Part shown: in pieces, positions 40,175-50,466 of the stretch
How positions within the stretch are numbered: the first letter of the stretch is position 1
How the letters are laid out: each line of letters opens with the position of its first letter
DNA from: Nocardioides marmotae
GTDB lineage: Bacteria > Actinomycetota > Actinomycetes > Propionibacteriales > Nocardioidaceae
Assembly (NCBI RefSeq): GCF_013177455.1
Contig: NZ_CP053660.1
Span: 1,240,001-1,304,000 of the forward strand
DNA: 64,000 bases
Reading direction: 5' to 3'
The notes under the pieces: generated by a model
Databases searched by the model: none
Told to the model about the DNA's origin: nothing
The model's input: the letters and a program-made list of their open reading frames with translations, nothing else
Position numbers and translations under genes: made by a program

Positions 40175-40984
40175 TCACCTCTCCGGCGGGTGCTCCGCGC
40201 CGATCTGCTCCCGCATCGTCTCCAGGATCCGGGTGAGCACCCGGGAGACCTGGACCTGGCTGACGCCGAGCTCGTCACCGATCTCGCGTTGGGTCTGGTC
40301 CTCGTAGAAGCGCAGGTAGAGCACGCGTCGGTCGCGCTCGGACAGCCCACGCATCACCGGCGCGAGCATCGCCCGCGCCTCCGCGGGACCCTCGTCCGGT
40401 TCCTGGGGGAGCACGTCGCCGAGGCTGGTGCCGGCGTCGCTCCCCACGGGCTGGTCGAGGGAGGTGGGCTGGAAGCAGCCGAGGCCCTGGAGCGCCTCGC
40501 GGTGCTCCTCGGGGGTGATGCCCAGCGCGCGCTCGACCTCGTCGTCGGTGGGCTCGCGACCCAGCTCCTGCTCGAGGCGGTCGGTGGCCATCGTCAGGTC
40601 CCGTTGGAGCTCCTGCACGCGTCGCGGCGGGCGGACCATCCAGCCCTGGTCGCGGAAGTGCCGCTGGATCTCCCCGCGGATCGTGGGGACGGCGTAGGTC
40701 AGCAGGTCCTCGCGGACCGAGGGGTCGAAGCGGTTGACGGCCTTGACCAGCCCCTCGTAGGCGACCTGCTGGAGGTCCTCCAACGGGATGCCGCGGCGAC
40801 GGTAGCGGTTGGCGACCGCGTCGGCCACGCGTCGGTTGACGAGCACGACCTCGGCGATCAGGTCCTCGCGGGCGGGGCCGGAGGCCGACCGGGCGAGGTG
40901 GAGCAGCTCCGCTGTGCGGCGCGAGCGTTCGTCGCGGGACATCGTGCGGTGGTCGTCGCCGAGGGCGGGGCTGGAACCGTGCAT
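40175..40984 (-). CDS. SigB/SigF/SigG-family RNA polymerase sigma factor
   Basis: A 269-residue group 3 sigma factor. Region 2 has NRRVADAVANRYRRRGIPLEDLQQVAYEGLVKAVNRFD and YAVPTIRGEIQRHFRDQGW; region 3 has VRPPRRVQELQRDL; region 4 has LSERDRRVLYLRFYEDQTQREIGDELGVSQVQVSRVLTRIL. This family directs general stress regulons and is held by RsbW-type kinases. It is the last gene of an operon whose other members are a STAS protein and the hybrid phosphatase/kinase. ATG 40984 has AAGGAGG 10 bases upstream. Confidence 0.93.
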   Translation of the reverse strand: MHGSSPALGDDHRTMSRDERSRRTAELLHLARSASGPAREDLIAEVVLVNRRVADAVANRYRRRGIPLEDLQQVAYEGLVKAVNRFDPSVREDLLTYAVPTIRGEIQRHFRDQGWMVRPPRRVQELQRDLTMATDRLEQELGREPTDDEVERALGITPEEHREALQGLGCFQPTSLDQPVGSDAGTSLGDVLPQEPDEGPAEARAMLAPVMRGLSERDRRVLYLRFYEDQTQREIGDELGVSQVQVSRVLTRILETMREQIGAEHPPER

Positions 40985-41108
40985 GGGCGGTCCGCCTCCT
41001 TCCGAGTGGGGTGCGATCCGCGGGCCCGTTCCGGGCACGCCATCGACGTTGCCCCAGACCGGTCTGGTCCACCACCACCCATTGGGGTGTGTTCCCCGTC
41101 TCACTGCC

Positions 41109-44100
41109 TCAGTGGCGCCGGCCACCCCAGCTCAGCAGGGCCCACACGGTCTTGCCCTCGTCGGTCGACCGGCTGCCCCAGTCGTCGGAGAGGACCGCGA
41201 CCAGGTGGAGCCCCCGGCCCCCCTCGTCCTGGTCCGATGTACGTCGCCGGCGCGGCCGCACCAGCACGGGGTCACGGACCTCCACGAGCACGGCCTCGTC
41301 GAGCCGCCGGAGCTGGACGGTGGCCGGCGGCTCGGCGTGGACCAGCACGTTGGAGACCAGCGCGTCGACGACCTGCACGGTGTCGGCGATCCGGTCCGGC
41401 GGCACCGCCCACACCGTGAGCTGCTCGGCGACGGTGCGGCGCAGGTCGGCGATCTCGGCGAGCGAGGTGGCCTCGAAGCGGGCGACGCCACCGGGGGAGT
41501 CGGCCTGCGCCCGGGCGACGACCATCGCGACGTCGTCGTCGACACCGTCGCCCGCGAGGGCCGTGACGACCCCCGACAGCAGCTGTGCGGCGGGCAGCGT
41601 GGTCCGGGGAGCGACGGCCGAGCTCAGCCGCTCCAGCCCCAGCTGGAGGTCCTCGCCCCGGCGCTCGACCAGGCCGTCGGTGTAGAGCACCAGCACGTCG
41701 GCGGGGCCGAGCTGCACCGTGGTCGGCTCCAGACCGTAGTGACCGGCGCCGAGCGGCGGACCGACCTCGCGCAGCAGCGTGAGCCGGCCGTCGGCGTGGG
41801 CGTGCACGGGCGGGAGGTGGCCGGCGTTGGCGTAGGTCAGCGTGTGGTCGGCGGCGTCGAAGACGGCGTACACGCACGTCACGATCTGGTCGCCGGCCAG
41901 GTCCTGGACCAGCGGGTCGAGGTGCTCGAGGACGTCGGTGGGGGACAGGTCGAGCTTGGCGAAGGCGCGGGTCGCGGCCCGCAGCTGGCCCATGACCGCC
42001 GCGGCTCGGACGCCCCGGCCCATCACGTCGCCGATGACGACGGCCGTGCGGCCCGCGCCGAGGTCGATGACGTCGTACCAGTCCCCGCCGACCTGCGTGC
42101 CGACGACGCCGGCGCGGTAGTAGGTGGCGACCTCGAGCCCGGCGACGTCGGGGTCGGTGCGCGGCAGCAGGCTGGCCTGGAGGTCGCGCCCGATCTGGCG
42201 CTCGCGCTCGACGACCTCGCGCTCGGCCTCCGCGGCGACCAGCCGCTGCTGCAGCGCGCGCTGGTCGGTGATGTCCTGGAAGGAGCCGCGGACCAGCCGG
42301 CTACCGTCGGGCCCGGTCGCGGGCTCGCCGAAGGACTGGAAGAGTCGGACCTCCCCGGACGGGGTGACCACGCGGACCTCGTAGACGATCGTCTCGCCGA
42401 CCGCGGCCGCGGCCAGCTGGGCGGTCACGTGGTCGTGGTCCTCGGGGTGGACCATCTGCCCGATGATCGCGCGGGCGCCGCGCTCCTCGGCGTCCTCGCG
42501 GGTGATGCCGAGCATGTCGAAGAAGGTCCGCGAGCCGGTGATCGAGTCCCGCTCGAGGTCGACCTCCCAGCTGCCGAGCCGGGCGAGCCGCTGGGCCTGG
42601 TCGAGCAGCTCGCGGCTGCGCTCGAGCGCGACCCGCACGCGGTGCGCCTGGTCCAGCTCGAGGTTCACCCGCACGCGGGCCAGCAGCTCGCGCGCCGAGA
42701 AGGGCTTGACGAGGTAGTCGTCCGCGCCGGCCTCGAGGCCCTCGAGGGTGCCCTCCTCGCCGGCGCGGGCCGAGAGCATGATGACCGGCACCGACGTCAG
42801 GGCCGGGTCGGCCTGCATCCGGCGCAGCAGCCCGAAGCCGTCCAGCTCGGGCATCATCACGTCGGTCAGGACCAGGTCCGGGACGTCCTGCGACATCTGG
42901 TCGAGGGCGTCGAGCCCGTCCATCGCGGTGCGCACGTCGTAGGACGGGGCCAGCAGGTCGCAGATGTAGCGGCGCATGTCGGCGTTGTCGTCGACCACCA
43001 GCACCCGGCCGCGCCGGTCCTCCCCGCCGTCGACCCCGGCCACGAGGGGCGAGGAGGAGTCGGTCCCGGCGCCCGCGCCGCGGGCCTCCGGCTCGCCGTC
43101 GGGCGGCAGCCACAGGACGCTCTGCTCGATGTAGGCCCGGGCGCGCTGGCCCGTCGCGGGGTCGATCGGCTCCTCGACCGTGTGCCGCACGCGGTCCTCC
43201 GGGAGGTGGGCCCAGCCCAGCGGTACCGAGACCGTGAGCGTCGTCCCGCGGTCGGGGCCCTCGGTCCGGCTGGTGGCGCCGACCCGGCCGCCGTGCGCCT
43301 CGACCAGCTCGCGCACCAGGGACAGCCCGATCCCGGTGCCCTCGTGGGTCCGGGAGCGCACGCCGGTGGCACGGTGGAACCGCTCGAACAGGCGGGGGAG
43401 GTCGCCGGGCGGGATGCCACCGCCGGTGTCGGTCACGGTGAGGACGGCGCGGTCGTCCTCGGCGGTCAGCCGGACGGTGATCCCGCCCTCGAAGGTGAAC
43501 TTCAGCGCGTTGGAGACCAGGTTGAGCACGACCTTGGCCCACGACTCACGGTCGACGTACGCCGTCACGGGAGCGGGGCACTCCAGCTCCAGGGTGAGCC
43601 CGCCGCGCTCGGCGGCCGACTCGAACATGGCGACCAGCTCGGCGGTGTAGGCGCACAGGTCGGTCGCGAGGAACTCGTCGGTGTCGCGCCCCGACTCCAG
43701 TCGGGAGAAGTCCAGCAGCGTGTTGACCAGCTGCAGCATCCGCCGCCCGTTGCGCGCGATGACCTCGAGCCGACCGCGCTGGGCCGGCGGGAGCGGTGCG
43801 GCGGCGTCGGACAGCGCGTCCTCGGCGGGGGCCAGCAGCAGCGTCAGCGGGGTGCGCAGCTCGTGGCTGACGTTGGCGAAGAAGTCGGTCTTCAGCTTGT
43901 CGATCCGGGCCAGCTCCTCGGCCCGCTGCTTCTCCTGCTCGATCGCGCGGGCGTCCCCGATCGCGGCGGCCAGGTGGCCGGCCAGCAGCTCGAGGAAGTC
44001 GCGGTAGCCGCCGTCGAAGGGGCGGTAGCGGTTGAGGCCGACCACGAGCGCGCCGTACGGCTTGGACTGGCCGGGCTGCAGCAGCGGCGTGACGTAGGCG

Positions 44101-44933
44101 CGGGTGGGGGGCTCGGTCCACTCGCCGGTCGGCAGGTCCGGGAAGAGCTCGTCGATGGCGGAGACCACGACGTCCTCGCCGCGCCAGGCGCTGTGCAGCG
44201 GCCAGACCGCGTCGGGCTCCCCGACGGCGATGACCGGCGGGGCGGCGGAGTGCTCGGGGGAGATGCCCGCCTGACCGCGGCGGTGCGCGACCGTGCCGTC
44301 CTCGGAGAAGAGGTAGACCACGACGAACGGCAGGGAGTGCCGGTTGCTGCCGAGGTGCTCGCACGCGGCCGTCACCGCGGCGGCCTCGCTGCCGGCCGCG
44401 CCGACGCGGATGCCGAGGTCGCGCAGCGTCGTCATCCGGCGGGTCGAGATCACCTCCTCGGTGCCCTCGGTGACCACGCAGAGCATGCCCGCGATCGTCC
44501 CGTCGTCGTCGGCGAGCGGGCTGTAGGAGAAGGTGTGGTACGTCTCCTCGACGTAGCCGCTGCGCTCGAGGAAGAGCAGCAGCTTCTCGTCCCAGGTGGC
44601 CTCGCCGGTCCTCATGACCCGCTCGATGCGGGGGCCGATGTCGGGCCAGATCTCGCGCCAGACCTCCGAGGCCGGCCGGGCCAGGGCCCAGGGGTACTTC
44701 GTGCCGAGCGTGTCGCGCCGGTAGGCCTCGTTGCAGAAGAACGTCAGGTCCTCGCCCCAGGCCATCCACATGGAGAACTTCGAGCTGAGCATGATCCGCA
44801 CCGCGTTGCGCAGGCTCAGCGGCCAGGTGTCGGGCTCGCCGACCGAGGTGATCGACCAGTCGACCTCGAGCAGGTCGCGGCCCACGGGACCCGCGGCCCG
44901 CAGGGCCTCGGTCATCGAGCTCTCGGCGCCCAT
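41109..44933 (-). CDS. Hybrid histidine kinase, receiver, PP2C phosphatase and RsbW-like kinase in one chain
   Basis: A 1274-residue cytosolic multidomain regulator. In order: PAS (about 25-165), GAF (165-330), HisKA with His357 in NVSHELRTP, HATPase (NLVSNALKFT, DTGGGIP, GTGIGLSL), receiver (about 643-760) with Asp691 in LTDVMMPELDG, PAS (775-895), SpoIIE PP2C (about 910-1145) with GGDWYD at 949-954 and GDVMGRGV, and a C-terminal RsbW-type HATPase with ALVSNVLVHA and GGRGLHLVAVL. It carries both the phosphatase and the kinase arm of a partner switch. ATG 44933 was chosen, 11 bases after GAGGAG. STAS is upstream and sigma downstream. Confidence 0.93.
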   Translation of the reverse strand: MGAESSMTEALRAAGPVGRDLLEVDWSITSVGEPDTWPLSLRNAVRIMLSSKFSMWMAWGEDLTFFCNEAYRRDTLGTKYPWALARPASEVWREIWPDIGPRIERVMRTGEATWDEKLLLFLERSGYVEETYHTFSYSPLADDDGTIAGMLCVVTEGTEEVISTRRMTTLRDLGIRVGAAGSEAAAVTAACEHLGSNRHSLPFVVVYLFSEDGTVAHRRGQAGISPEHSAAPPVIAVGEPDAVWPLHSAWRGEDVVVSAIDELFPDLPTGEWTEPPTRAYVTPLLQPGQSKPYGALVVGLNRYRPFDGGYRDFLELLAGHLAAAIGDARAIEQEKQRAEELARIDKLKTDFFANVSHELRTPLTLLLAPAEDALSDAAAPLPPAQRGRLEVIARNGRRMLQLVNTLLDFSRLESGRDTDEFLATDLCAYTAELVAMFESAAERGGLTLELECPAPVTAYVDRESWAKVVLNLVSNALKFTFEGGITVRLTAEDDRAVLTVTDTGGGIPPGDLPRLFERFHRATGVRSRTHEGTGIGLSLVRELVEAHGGRVGATSRTEGPDRGTTLTVSVPLGWAHLPEDRVRHTVEEPIDPATGQRARAYIEQSVLWLPPDGEPEARGAGAGTDSSSPLVAGVDGGEDRRGRVLVVDDNADMRRYICDLLAPSYDVRTAMDGLDALDQMSQDVPDLVLTDVMMPELDGFGLLRRMQADPALTSVPVIMLSARAGEEGTLEGLEAGADDYLVKPFSARELLARVRVNLELDQAHRVRVALERSRELLDQAQRLARLGSWEVDLERDSITGSRTFFDMLGITREDAEERGARAIIGQMVHPEDHDHVTAQLAAAAVGETIVYEVRVVTPSGEVRLFQSFGEPATGPDGSRLVRGSFQDITDQRALQQRLVAAEAEREVVERERQIGRDLQASLLPRTDPDVAGLEVATYYRAGVVGTQVGGDWYDVIDLGAGRTAVVIGDVMGRGVRAAAVMGQLRAATRAFAKLDLSPTDVLEHLDPLVQDLAGDQIVTCVYAVFDAADHTLTYANAGHLPPVHAHADGRLTLLREVGPPLGAGHYGLEPTTVQLGPADVLVLYTDGLVERRGEDLQLGLERLSSAVAPRTTLPAAQLLSGVVTALAGDGVDDDVAMVVARAQADSPGGVARFEATSLAEIADLRRTVAEQLTVWAVPPDRIADTVQVVDALVSNVLVHAEPPATVQLRRLDEAVLVEVRDPVLVRPRRRRTSDQDEGGRGLHLVAVLSDDWGSRSTDEGKTVWALLSWGGRRH

Positions 44934-44941
44934 CCGAGCGT

Positions 44942-45316
44942 TCACTCCTCGCCCGCCTGACGGAGGGCCTCGTCCGCGGTCGGGTACGCCGCGAGCACGC
45001 GGTCGAGGCCGGTGAGCTCGAGGATCCGGGCGACCGGCGGCTGGATGCCCGCCAACGACAGGCCTCCGCCGAGCCCGCGGGCCCGGCGGTGGGCGGCCAC
45101 GAGCGCGCCGAGGGCGGAGGAGTCGACGAACGGTACGTCGGTCAGGTCGACGACCACGTCGACGTGCCCCTCGACCATCAGGTCGTTGAGCACCGACCGG
45201 AAGCCGCCCACGGTCGCGAGGTCGACCTCGCCGCGCGCGACGACGACCGCGAACCCCTGGCGGTGCTCGACGCGCACGCACAGCTGCTCGTCGATGAAGG
45301 CGTCGTCGGACGTCAT
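44942..45316 (-). CDS. Canonical STAS anti-anti-sigma factor
   Basis: A 124-residue STAS protein with VVVDLTDVPFVDSSALGALVAAHRRA; Ser66/Ser67 is the classic D-S-S-A-L-G phosphosite of RsbV/SpoIIAA proteins. It opens the leftward operon STAS, hybrid kinase-phosphatase, SigB-family sigma, ending 8 bases before the hybrid's ATG. The hybrid's C-terminal kinase should phosphorylate it and the PP2C domain should reverse this. It differs clearly from the two divergent STAS proteins at 3223 and 7026. Confidence 0.92.
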   Translation of the reverse strand: MTSDDAFIDEQLCVRVEHRQGFAVVVARGEVDLATVGGFRSVLNDLMVEGHVDVVVDLTDVPFVDSSALGALVAAHRRARGLGGGLSLAGIQPPVARILELTGLDRVLAAYPTADEALRQAGEE

Positions 45317-45544
45317 GGGTGGGTCTGTTCTCCGGGGCTCGGTCGGCGTGGCGGTGTCGGGGGCTCGGCGGGTCGGTCGCGGCACAGTCTCGGGCAACGT
45401 CGGTCGGCCCGACGCGTTTCGGCCCGATTGGCTCCGGCGGGGTGAGGCCGGGCCGCGGGACCATCCTGCCAAGTGGCCCCGGCCCGCGATGAACCCACCC
45501 GGGCGCACGCGCTGGGCGGACGGTGCTGGCAGTGCTGGCGGTGC

Positions 45545-45621
45545 TGGCGCCCCCGGCAGGACTCGAACCTGCGACCGGCGGATTAGAAGGCCGCTGCTCT
45601 ATCCAGCTGAGCTACGGAGGC
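45545..45621 (-). tRNA. tRNA-Arg(TCT)
   Basis: Minus-strand cloverleaf. Acceptor GCCTCCG/CGGGGGC with one T-G pair, D-arm GCTCAGCTGGATAGAGC, anticodon loop CTTCTAA (anticodon TCT, reading AGA), T-loop GTTCGAGTC, discriminator G, CCA encoded. The anticodon stem GCGGC/TCCGC has a C-U mismatch at its loop end (31:39). Confidence 0.92.
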
Positions 45622-46027
45622 GGGGGACCGGGACGGCGCCGCCGGTCCGCCGCCAGTATGCCGGAGTCCGGCCGGGTCCGGCTCACCCGCGCCGGTGTCG
45701 CGCCGAGCGCCCCGGTCAGCCGCCGAGCCGGTCCGGGTGGTCGACCAGCACGGCGGCGACGGCGCGTGCGGCCGCAGCGGGGACGTCGGCCGCCCCCGGG
45801 CGCAGCCGCATGGCGAGGTGGCAGGAGAAGACCAGGGCGAGGGCGTCGGCAAGCGCCGCGGCGTGTGCGCCGGCCAACCACCCCGACCCGAGTGCTCGGT
45901 CAGGCCGCGGGGTCGGCGGCGGCCGGGATGCTGGGGGAGCAGGCGGGCTTCGGGGCGACGTTCGACGGGGCCGGGGTGGCCACGCTGCTGGCCTCGGGGT
46001 CGGGCCTGCGGTCCGGTCGCCGGCCCC
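45622..46027. other. Gap between tRNA-Arg and lipoprotein gene
   Basis: No clear gene. One minus-strand frame (45716-45877, TTG start) would give a 53-residue Ala-rich peptide, AHAAALADALALVFSCHLAM..., with protein-like composition; it may be a gene remnant. The rest is low-complexity GC-rich sequence. Confidence 0.35.
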
Positions 46028-46669
46028 TCAGGCCCACTCGATGCTCGCCAGCACGGACTCGATCAGGTTCTTCCGGCGCGCCGGGGGCGTGTCGTCGGGG
46101 GTGACGAAGGCGATCGTCACCTGCTGGTCCCCGTAGATGGTGCCGAACTGGTCCAGCCGCCCACCCACGAGCTCCGGGCCGACCAGGTGGTAGAGCTCCA
46201 CGCCCTGCACCTCGCGTCGTGGCTGGATCCGCACCTGCTCGGCCTTGAAGCTGGTCACCTTCGCGGCGTTCTCCAGGGTGTCCAGGGTGGCGATGTCGGC
46301 CGCGGGGATCGAGCTGAGCGTGACGATGGTGAGGCTCCTCGGGGCGCGGGCGGACACCGACAGGGCGCCCTCGTCGAGGGACGTCCACCCCTTCGGGGCG
46401 CGCATGGTCGCGGCGTCGCTCGTCAGGGTCAGCCCGGACGCCGGGGTCACCCCCGCGTCCTCGCCGGCGGACGCTGTGGGATCGGACGTCGGCTCCGAGG
46501 TGCCGCTGCTCGGGTCGCTCGGGTCGCTGGGGGTGGCGCTCCCGTCCACCGAGGCGGAGGCCGCCTCGGTGGGGCCCGAGCCGGGGTCGGCGTCGTCGGA
46601 GCACCCGGCGAGGGCCAGCGTGGCCACGAGCGTCACGGTTGCGGCGGCGGTTCGACGAGGTCGGTGCAC
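46028..46669 (-). CDS. Secreted lipoprotein
   Basis: A 213-residue lipoprotein. The signal peptide ends with lipobox LALAGC (Cys near residue 22), followed by a Ser/Thr/Pro/Asp-rich linker of about 50 residues and a compact domain starting LTLTSDAATMRAPKGWTSL and ending IESVLASIEWA, similar in layout to LpqN/LpqT-type proteins. GGGAG lies 4-5 bases before the GTG. It diverges from the ESX-like pair. Function unknown. Confidence 0.82.
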   Translation of the reverse strand: MHRPRRTAAATVTLVATLALAGCSDDADPGSGPTEAASASVDGSATPSDPSDPSSGTSEPTSDPTASAGEDAGVTPASGLTLTSDAATMRAPKGWTSLDEGALSVSARAPRSLTIVTLSSIPAADIATLDTLENAAKVTSFKAEQVRIQPRREVQGVELYHLVGPELVGGRLDQFGTIYGDQQVTIAFVTPDDTPPARRKNLIESVLASIEWA

Positions 46670-46731
46670 GGTTCTCCCGAGGTAGGTGTGGGGTGCGTGG
46701 GGGCAGACTACGGTCCTGTTCCGGCTCCGCG

Positions 46732-46756
46732 GTTTAACCCGAACGGGCCCGGGTAG
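46732..46756 (+). promoter_or_regulatory. SigB/SigF-type promoter of the ESX-like pair
   Basis: GTTT (46732-46735), 15 bases, GGGTAG (46751-46756), about 50 bases before the GTG at 46809. Both elements fit the stress-sigma pattern; the same hexamer GGGTAG is used at 29048. Confidence 0.42.
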
Positions 46757-46808
46757 ACCGGGTGAGGTCGGCCGATGGCGCGGTCGACACGCACGAGAGG
46801 AGACCCGG

Positions 46809-47246
46809 GTGGTGTATCTGGCTGACATCGGCGGCGCGCTGGGCGCCGTGATGACCGCGGCGCAGCAGGTCGTCGTCGACGCGACGTCTGCGGCGGAGGT
46901 CATCAGCCTGCTCGACGAGACGATCGGCGAGATCAAGGAGCGCGACGTCGTCGGGGTGGGCGAGACGTCCTTCGGGACGCTTCCGTCGGCCTCGACGTTG
47001 GCCCACCACACCGAGCTGGCGCGCCAGACGATCGTGGAGGCCCTCGTCGACCTCAAGGCGGGTCTTCGGGTCTATGCCGAGAACGTCGACGCCTACCGCA
47101 AGGACCAGTTCGGCACCGACGGGCTCGTCGCGAGCGAGAACATCACGCCCATCGAGGCGGGCATCGACTGCGTGACGGGCGACGTGGCGGCGCAGAACGA
47201 TCTGGCCGCCCCGCAGTGCGTCGCGCCCGGGGGGAGTGACAACTGA
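46809..47246 (+). CDS. ESX/WXG100-like helical protein
   Basis: A 145-residue mostly helical protein without a signal peptide: LADIGGALGAVMTAAQQVVVDATSAAEVISLLDETIGEI, then LARQTIVEALVDLKAGLRVYAENVDAY. The size, helix content and coupling to a PPE-like partner resemble type VII secretion substrates, though I find no clean WxG or YxxxD/E motif. GAGGAG lies 6 bases before the GTG. Its stop overlaps the next start (TGATG). Confidence 0.65.
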   Translation: MVYLADIGGALGAVMTAAQQVVVDATSAAEVISLLDETIGEIKERDVVGVGETSFGTLPSASTLAHHTELARQTIVEALVDLKAGLRVYAENVDAYRKDQFGTDGLVASENITPIEAGIDCVTGDVAAQNDLAAPQCVAPGGSDN

Positions 47247-48745
47247 TGAAGGGTCCCGAGCAGCTCAAGCTCGAGGAGACGATGGCCGCGGCGTCGGACG
47301 GCGAGGCCGAGGTCGAGAAGGCGCGTGGGAAGTGGTACGCGGTCGGCACCGACCTCGGCCTGCTCGCCACGCGCATGCTGACCGAGGTCACGCCCCGCGC
47401 GGAGGAGGGGATCCAGGGCGAGACCGGCGTACAGCTGACGTCGGCCTTCCAGATCTCTGCCACCTCGATGGGCGAGAAGCGCACCGACATCCAGCTCGCC
47501 GCGACCGCGCTCGAGGAGGCCGCTGCTGCGGTCGACAAGGGCCGCGAGGCGCTGGCGAAGATGCGGCCCCTGGCGATGCCCGACGCGCCGCCCACGACCT
47601 CGCCCGGGGCGACCACCGACGCCGACATCCAGGCGCAGAAGGACTACGACACGGCGTTGGCGAAGTACTGGGAGGACCGCGCGTACAACGAGTCCGTGGC
47701 GCGGGGCGCCACCCAGGAGATGGACACGACCTTCACCGCCTCGACCCAGACCATGAAGGCCGTGCACGGCATCCCCGACCCGCCCGAGATTCCGCCGGAC
47801 TACGTCGGCGGCCCCAAGGCCGGTGGTACGCCGGCGAAGGTGCCGGGCGGCACGCCCGGCGTCCCCGGCGGGAAGCCCCCGGTCTACACGCTGAACCCGA
47901 TCGACCCGCCGCCCACGATCCAGACCCCGCCGCCGCCTCCGCCGCCGCCCCCGCCGCCGGTGCCCCCGGAGGTCCCGGTCCCGGTCGCGCCGGTGGTCGA
48001 GTGTCCCATCGGCACCCCGCAGGGCCCGGGTGGTGGTGGCGCGGGACCTGCGCCGCTGGGCCCGGTCCCCGGGACCACCGGCGGCTCGCCCGCCGGCTCG
48101 ATCGGCGGATCGATCGGCGTCGGCGCCGGTGGCGCCGTGGGCGGCATGGCCGGTGGCATCGCGGCCGGCGGCCTGCTGGCCGGGGGCCTGAGCCAGGGCG
48201 CGATGGGCGGCGTCCGCGGCGGTGCGATGCCGGGCGCGAGCGCAGCTGCGGGGCAGACCCGTCCGATCGGCAGCACGAGCCGCAGCGGCTCGGCCGGCGC
48301 CATCGGGCGCTCGGGGGCCGTCGGCGGCTCGGGCAGCCCGACGACCCGGGCCGGCGCGGCCGGTGCGAGCGGCCGCGGTGGCGCGGCTGGTGCGACCGGA
48401 CGGGGAGCCGGCGCGGCCGGTGCCGCGGGCCGCGGTGGAGCGGCTGGTGCGACGGGTCGCGGAGGTGCCGCTGGCGCCGGCACCCGTTCCGGTGCGGCTG
48501 CGGCCGGCGCCGGCGGACGCTCGGCCGGGGGCCGCGGTGCCGGGGCGGCCGGAGCCGGGACCCGCGGCGCAGCAGGCCGTGGAGCCGGTGGCGCCCGTGG
48601 CGCGGCCGGTGCGGCCGGAGCCGCCGGGGCTGCCGGCGGCAAGGGACGCGGTCGCGACCGGGAGAAGAGCGTCGACCACGAGCACTACGAGGACGGCTGG
48701 GACTGGCTCGGCGAGGACCAGGTCGCACCCGAGGTGCTCGACTGA
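47246..48745 (+). CDS. PPE-like protein with Pro-rich and Gly/Ala/Arg-repeat regions
   Basis: A 499-residue protein in three parts. Residues 1-175 are helical (MKGPEQLKLEETMAAAS...ATRMLTEVTP), a likely type VII targeting domain. Then comes a Pro-rich linker including eleven consecutive prolines, then about 220 residues of Gly/Ala/Arg/Thr repeats (GRGGAAGATGRG). The last 25 residues are acidic with DWLGEDQVAPEVLD, an ending shared by actinobacterial PPE-like/WXG100-linked proteins as I remember them. It overlaps the preceding gene by one base. The repeats suggest wall or partner binding. Confidence 0.75.
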   Translation: MKGPEQLKLEETMAAASDGEAEVEKARGKWYAVGTDLGLLATRMLTEVTPRAEEGIQGETGVQLTSAFQISATSMGEKRTDIQLAATALEEAAAAVDKGREALAKMRPLAMPDAPPTTSPGATTDADIQAQKDYDTALAKYWEDRAYNESVARGATQEMDTTFTASTQTMKAVHGIPDPPEIPPDYVGGPKAGGTPAKVPGGTPGVPGGKPPVYTLNPIDPPPTIQTPPPPPPPPPPPVPPEVPVPVAPVVECPIGTPQGPGGGGAGPAPLGPVPGTTGGSPAGSIGGSIGVGAGGAVGGMAGGIAAGGLLAGGLSQGAMGGVRGGAMPGASAAAGQTRPIGSTSRSGSAGAIGRSGAVGGSGSPTTRAGAAGASGRGGAAGATGRGAGAAGAAGRGGAAGATGRGGAAGAGTRSGAAAAGAGGRSAGGRGAGAAGAGTRGAAGRGAGGARGAAGAAGAAGAAGGKGRGRDREKSVDHEHYEDGWDWLGEDQVAPEVLD

Positions 48746-48782
48746 TCGGACTCGTGCGGCCGGGCAGCGGCCGCCACGAGGA

Positions 48783-48825
48783 ACGGCCCGGCCCCGTGCG
48801 GACGAACCGCACGGGGCCGGGCCGT
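48783..48825. terminator. Bidirectional terminator
   Basis: A perfect 19-bp stem (48783-48801 with 48807-48825) and 5-base loop ACGAA between the convergent PPE-like and aminopeptidase genes. Confidence 0.8.
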
Positions 48826-48856
48826 CTCCGTCGTACGACGGGGTGCCGGAGGGGCC

Positions 48857-50323
<1,467 letters not shown>

Positions 50324-50466
50324 CCTTCCACTGTAGGTCGCTCCGGGACCTGCCCGGACGGGCGCGGGCCCCCGTGGCCTGATGGCGGGCTGGTGGCGGG
50401 GCCGCGGTCGTGTCGTTGCAGGTCGCGCCGCCAGTCGCGGCGCCGCGCACCGATAGGCTGAGCCCC

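Noticed and set aside
40809..44960. A 1383-codon open frame on the plus strand opposite the hybrid kinase
   Set aside because: It mirrors the codon bias of a real gene in very GC-rich DNA. The minus strand encodes every expected domain; the plus frame shows none.
45716..45877. A 53-residue Ala-rich minus-strand protein
   Set aside because: TTG start, no clear ribosome binding site and no motif. Composition alone is weak in 73 percent-type GC DNA; noted only in the gap entry.
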